Assembly (NCBI RefSeq): GCF_002797395.1
Contig: NZ_KZ454943.1
Location: 3,757,966-3,821,965, forward strand
DNA: 64,000 nt
Reading direction: 5' to 3'
Source: Bacillus solitudinis
Lineage (GTDB): Bacteria; Bacillota; Bacilli; Bacillales; Bacillaceae_D
Part shown: in pieces, positions 62,111 to 64,000 of the stretch
Layout: every line of letters starts with the position of its first letter
How positions within the stretch are numbered: position 1 is the stretch's first letter
Made by a program: the position numbers and the translations under genes
The notes under the pieces: model-generated
Told to the model about the DNA's origin: nothing
Databases searched by the model: none
Seen by the model: the letters and a program-made list of their open reading frames with translations, nothing else

Positions 62111-63820
62111 CTACTGTCCCCATACCCATTGTTCCTTCACGACTGTTTCACGCGGTCCGATGCCTTCTTCAAGCTCAACCGGGTATTCTTGGTGCCATTC
62201 AAGGAAAGTATCATTATACTTTAGTATAGTTACCCAGTATGTCATTCCAGCTTCTGTTTCAAATCTTGCTCTATACTCGCCAAAGTTTGGGTTATGTTCC
62301 TCATCGACTAATTTAAGATTTACTTCTTCTCGTGCAGCGTAATCATGCACTTCTTGAATCATGCTCTCAAGAGTAACATTATCTGCTTTTCCATACGAAG
62401 GATAATTAAATCGCCAAACAGGTTCTTCCGTCGCTGCCGAATCTTCGGTGAATTTCGCATAGACGAGAACTTCATCCCCAGAACCAGATGAAACATTTTC
62501 TACCTCAAAATATTGAGGAATATACGTGGAGAATGGCATGCCTGTTTCGTCCATTAGTTTAAACGTATCAGTTTGCTGCATGCCTTCCTGTTCAAAGCTG
62601 AATTCCTGCTTAACAGGACGAACGTCTACCTCAACTGGCTCGAAGGCTTCCCATGGAATAATAAACGATGGAATTCCTAATGAATAAGGACCGATTTCAT
62701 ATTCACTAAAATAGACGGCCGGCCCCTTGTTCGTTACGTAGAATTGAGAGGTGTTTGGGTCTATTCCATCAAATTCATGATATTGCCCATACTCTAGTTG
62801 CTGTTCTTTATCCTTTATTACTTCAGATACGTTATGATTGATAATCGTTTCGTAGTCTGTATTCGCAGAGAAAAGGTCACTTAATTCCAATTGATTTCCC
62901 GTTTCAGGATTAAAAGTATAGGCGGTATGTGCGCTCATACCGTGAGCTCCACCTGTGTATTGAAATACTTCAAAAACAACACTCAAATAATTCGAATCGT
63001 TTTGCTCAATACGATAGTTTTCTACATAGTCATAAGCATCGGCCAATTCTTCGTTTTCTTCGTGCTGGGCAGTGTCCAATAAGGCTTTTCTCTCAATCAC
63101 AGAATTATCCGCGTGAGCTTTTAAGGTTTGGTTGATCTGTTCCTGACTTGCGCTCTCTAGTCCCGTCACTCGCGGATAGTATATATCCTCAGCCGCAAGC
63201 TGCGGGAGCACAGCTACCTCTTTACGAAATGATTCCTCTTCTGCACGGGAGAGGAAGACCGCGAACTGTGAACGTGTCACGTTTTCAGAGGGACGGAAGG
63301 TTAGGTCTGGATAACCTGTGGTCAAGCGATGCTCACCAAGTAGGCTGATGTTATCGTATGCCCAGTATTGTTTTGAAACGTCACGATAGTCGACATGAGC
63401 GTTGCTTTCCAAGTTATAAGAACGAGTTAAAATCGCTGCCATTTGCGCACGGGTCAGCTTATCATTTGGATGAAATGCTTCTCCGTCAATAAAGTACCCA
63501 GCTTCTACTGCTGCTGCAATTGCTGGGTACGCGCTATCGCTTTCCTTTACATCAGTAAACGACACGGGGGCTGGGTTGGCAGTATCCAAGCCATGTATTC
63601 TTGCTAGAGTTCTAGCTGCTTGCGATCTCGTCATATCATCATTAGCTCCAAACAATCCATTTTCATAGCCGGTCATTACTTTCTGATCAGCCATAAAGCC
63701 AATTTCCTCCGCTGCCCAGAAGTCTGCTGACACATCCGAGTAAGAGATTTCTGCTGCCGCGGAAGTAGTCGAAAAGATAAATGCCACCAGACCGGCAGCA
63801 ATCATTGCTCGTTTTTTCAT
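62111..63820 (-). CDS. SLH-domain surface protein with DUF3298-type domain
   Basis: This 569-aa protein has a Sec signal peptide (~1-24, AFIFSTTSAAA). Three S-layer homology repeats follow (~27-68, ~85-130, ~142-190), with the usual F-D and TR-Q motifs (MTRSQAARTLARI, LTRAQMAAILTR, VTRSQFAVFLSR), which hold it to cell-wall polymer. From ~250 to ~400 comes a DUF4163/DUF3298 region (VFQYTGGAHGMSAHTAYTFN), as in PdaC and RsiV. The last ~150 residues are uncharacterised. I chose ATG 63820; an in-frame TTG lies 12 bp upstream. Function beyond wall anchoring is unknown. Confidence 0.85.
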   Translation of the reverse strand: MKKRAMIAAGLVAFIFSTTSAAAEISYSDVSADFWAAEEIGFMADQKVMTGYENGLFGANDDMTRSQAARTLARIHGLDTANPAPVSFTDVKESDSAYPAIAAAVEAGYFIDGEAFHPNDKLTRAQMAAILTRSYNLESNAHVDYRDVSKQYWAYDNISLLGEHRLTTGYPDLTFRPSENVTRSQFAVFLSRAEEESFRKEVAVLPQLAAEDIYYPRVTGLESASQEQINQTLKAHADNSVIERKALLDTAQHEENEELADAYDYVENYRIEQNDSNYLSVVFEVFQYTGGAHGMSAHTAYTFNPETGNQLELSDLFSANTDYETIINHNVSEVIKDKEQQLEYGQYHEFDGIDPNTSQFYVTNKGPAVYFSEYEIGPYSLGIPSFIIPWEAFEPVEVDVRPVKQEFSFEQEGMQQTDTFKLMDETGMPFSTYIPQYFEVENVSSGSGDEVLVYAKFTEDSAATEEPVWRFNYPSYGKADNVTLESMIQEVHDYAAREEVNLKLVDEEHNPNFGEYRARFETEAGMTYWVTILKYNDTFLEWHQEYPVELEEGIGPRETVVKEQWVWGQ

Positions 63821-64000
63821 AACTAAAACCAACTTTCTACGTATTTGTTTAGTTTGCTCTTAACTATTTAACGTTGCAACTGTTCATAAAGTGACAAAAA
63901 ACAATGTACTATTGTTACAGGCTAACGCGCTTTAACACCTCCTTAAGCGCTGGTTTTAGGATGAATCGGTGCACCACTTAGATTTATGGTGCCTCCAAAA

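Noticed and set aside
1-64000. CRISPR arrays, tRNA/rRNA genes, prophage or intact IS
   Set aside because: No regularly spaced repeats, cloverleaf-type tRNA sequences, rRNA, integrase or transposase were found on reading the window.

Overview
The window comes from a spore-forming, low-GC Bacillaceae chromosome. The evidence is a complete gerPABCDEF cluster, a cotJABC operon and Bacillus-type fad and mae loci. A NaChBac/NavBp-type voltage-gated sodium channel and an NhaC-type antiporter point towards an alkaliphile (Alkalihalobacillus/Anaerobacillus-like); that placement is inference. There is no rRNA, tRNA, CRISPR array, intact transposase or prophage. The mobile-type signals are a dispersed structured repeat and a few gene remnants.

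Layout. 1-3.5 kb: 3' end of sbcC, a small membrane protein, and a cytoplasmic pectin pair (GH105 hydrolase and pectinesterase). 3.6-7.4 kb (minus strand): gerPA-F followed by an Hsp20-like gene, with a good sigma-K-type promoter, then cotJABC. 7.6-15.6 kb: cold-shock protein, DbpA helicase, UvrC-like GIY-YIG protein, cardiolipin synthase, K+ channel, HtpX, Toprim protein, Gfo/Idh oxidoreductase and a 44-aa peptide. 15.6-27 kb: etfBA diverging from fadF-fadN-fadA-fadE-lcfA, a complete beta-oxidation module with its electron carriers and CcpA (cre) sites. 27.2-28.5 kb: a FrnE/DsbA-family gene with an in-frame UGA exactly at the first Cys of CPFC, and next to it a type I toxin-antitoxin locus. 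28.9-38.6 kb: UbiD decarboxylase, a DUF1611-racemase operon with a structured leader, a lipoprotein fusing a metallo-beta-lactamase to a ComEA-like domain plus DUF3006, YbaK, an NhaC antiporter and a luciferase-like oxidoreductase. 39-48.9 kb: Old Yellow Enzyme, aldehyde dehydrogenase, MATE exporter, a three-gene ABC-2 exporter, a DRE-TIM aldolase and two orphan membrane proteins. 49-55 kb: an opuAC remnant, a 47-aa peptide, and the malate locus maeK-maeR-malic enzyme-maeN. 55.3-64 kb: SelO, a minus-strand operon combining a Tat-targeted amine oxidase, a secreted RidA-like protein, TatA and TatC, the sodium channel, a sigma-factor remnant and an SLH-domain surface protein.

Most notable findings. 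(1) The FrnE-like gene reads through from a good RBS if the single UGA is decoded. That UGA takes the place of the nucleophilic Cys, and a hairpin with a G in its apical loop lies at SECIS distance, so the gene is a strong selenoprotein candidate. (2) A compact type I TA unit encodes a 27-aa membrane peptide and carries a consensus-promoter antisense RNA; a decayed terminator copy lies 21 kb away. (3) An interspersed repeat has an internal hairpin conserved by compensatory base changes. (4) An exported oxidase, a RidA-like protein and their own TatAC form one operon.
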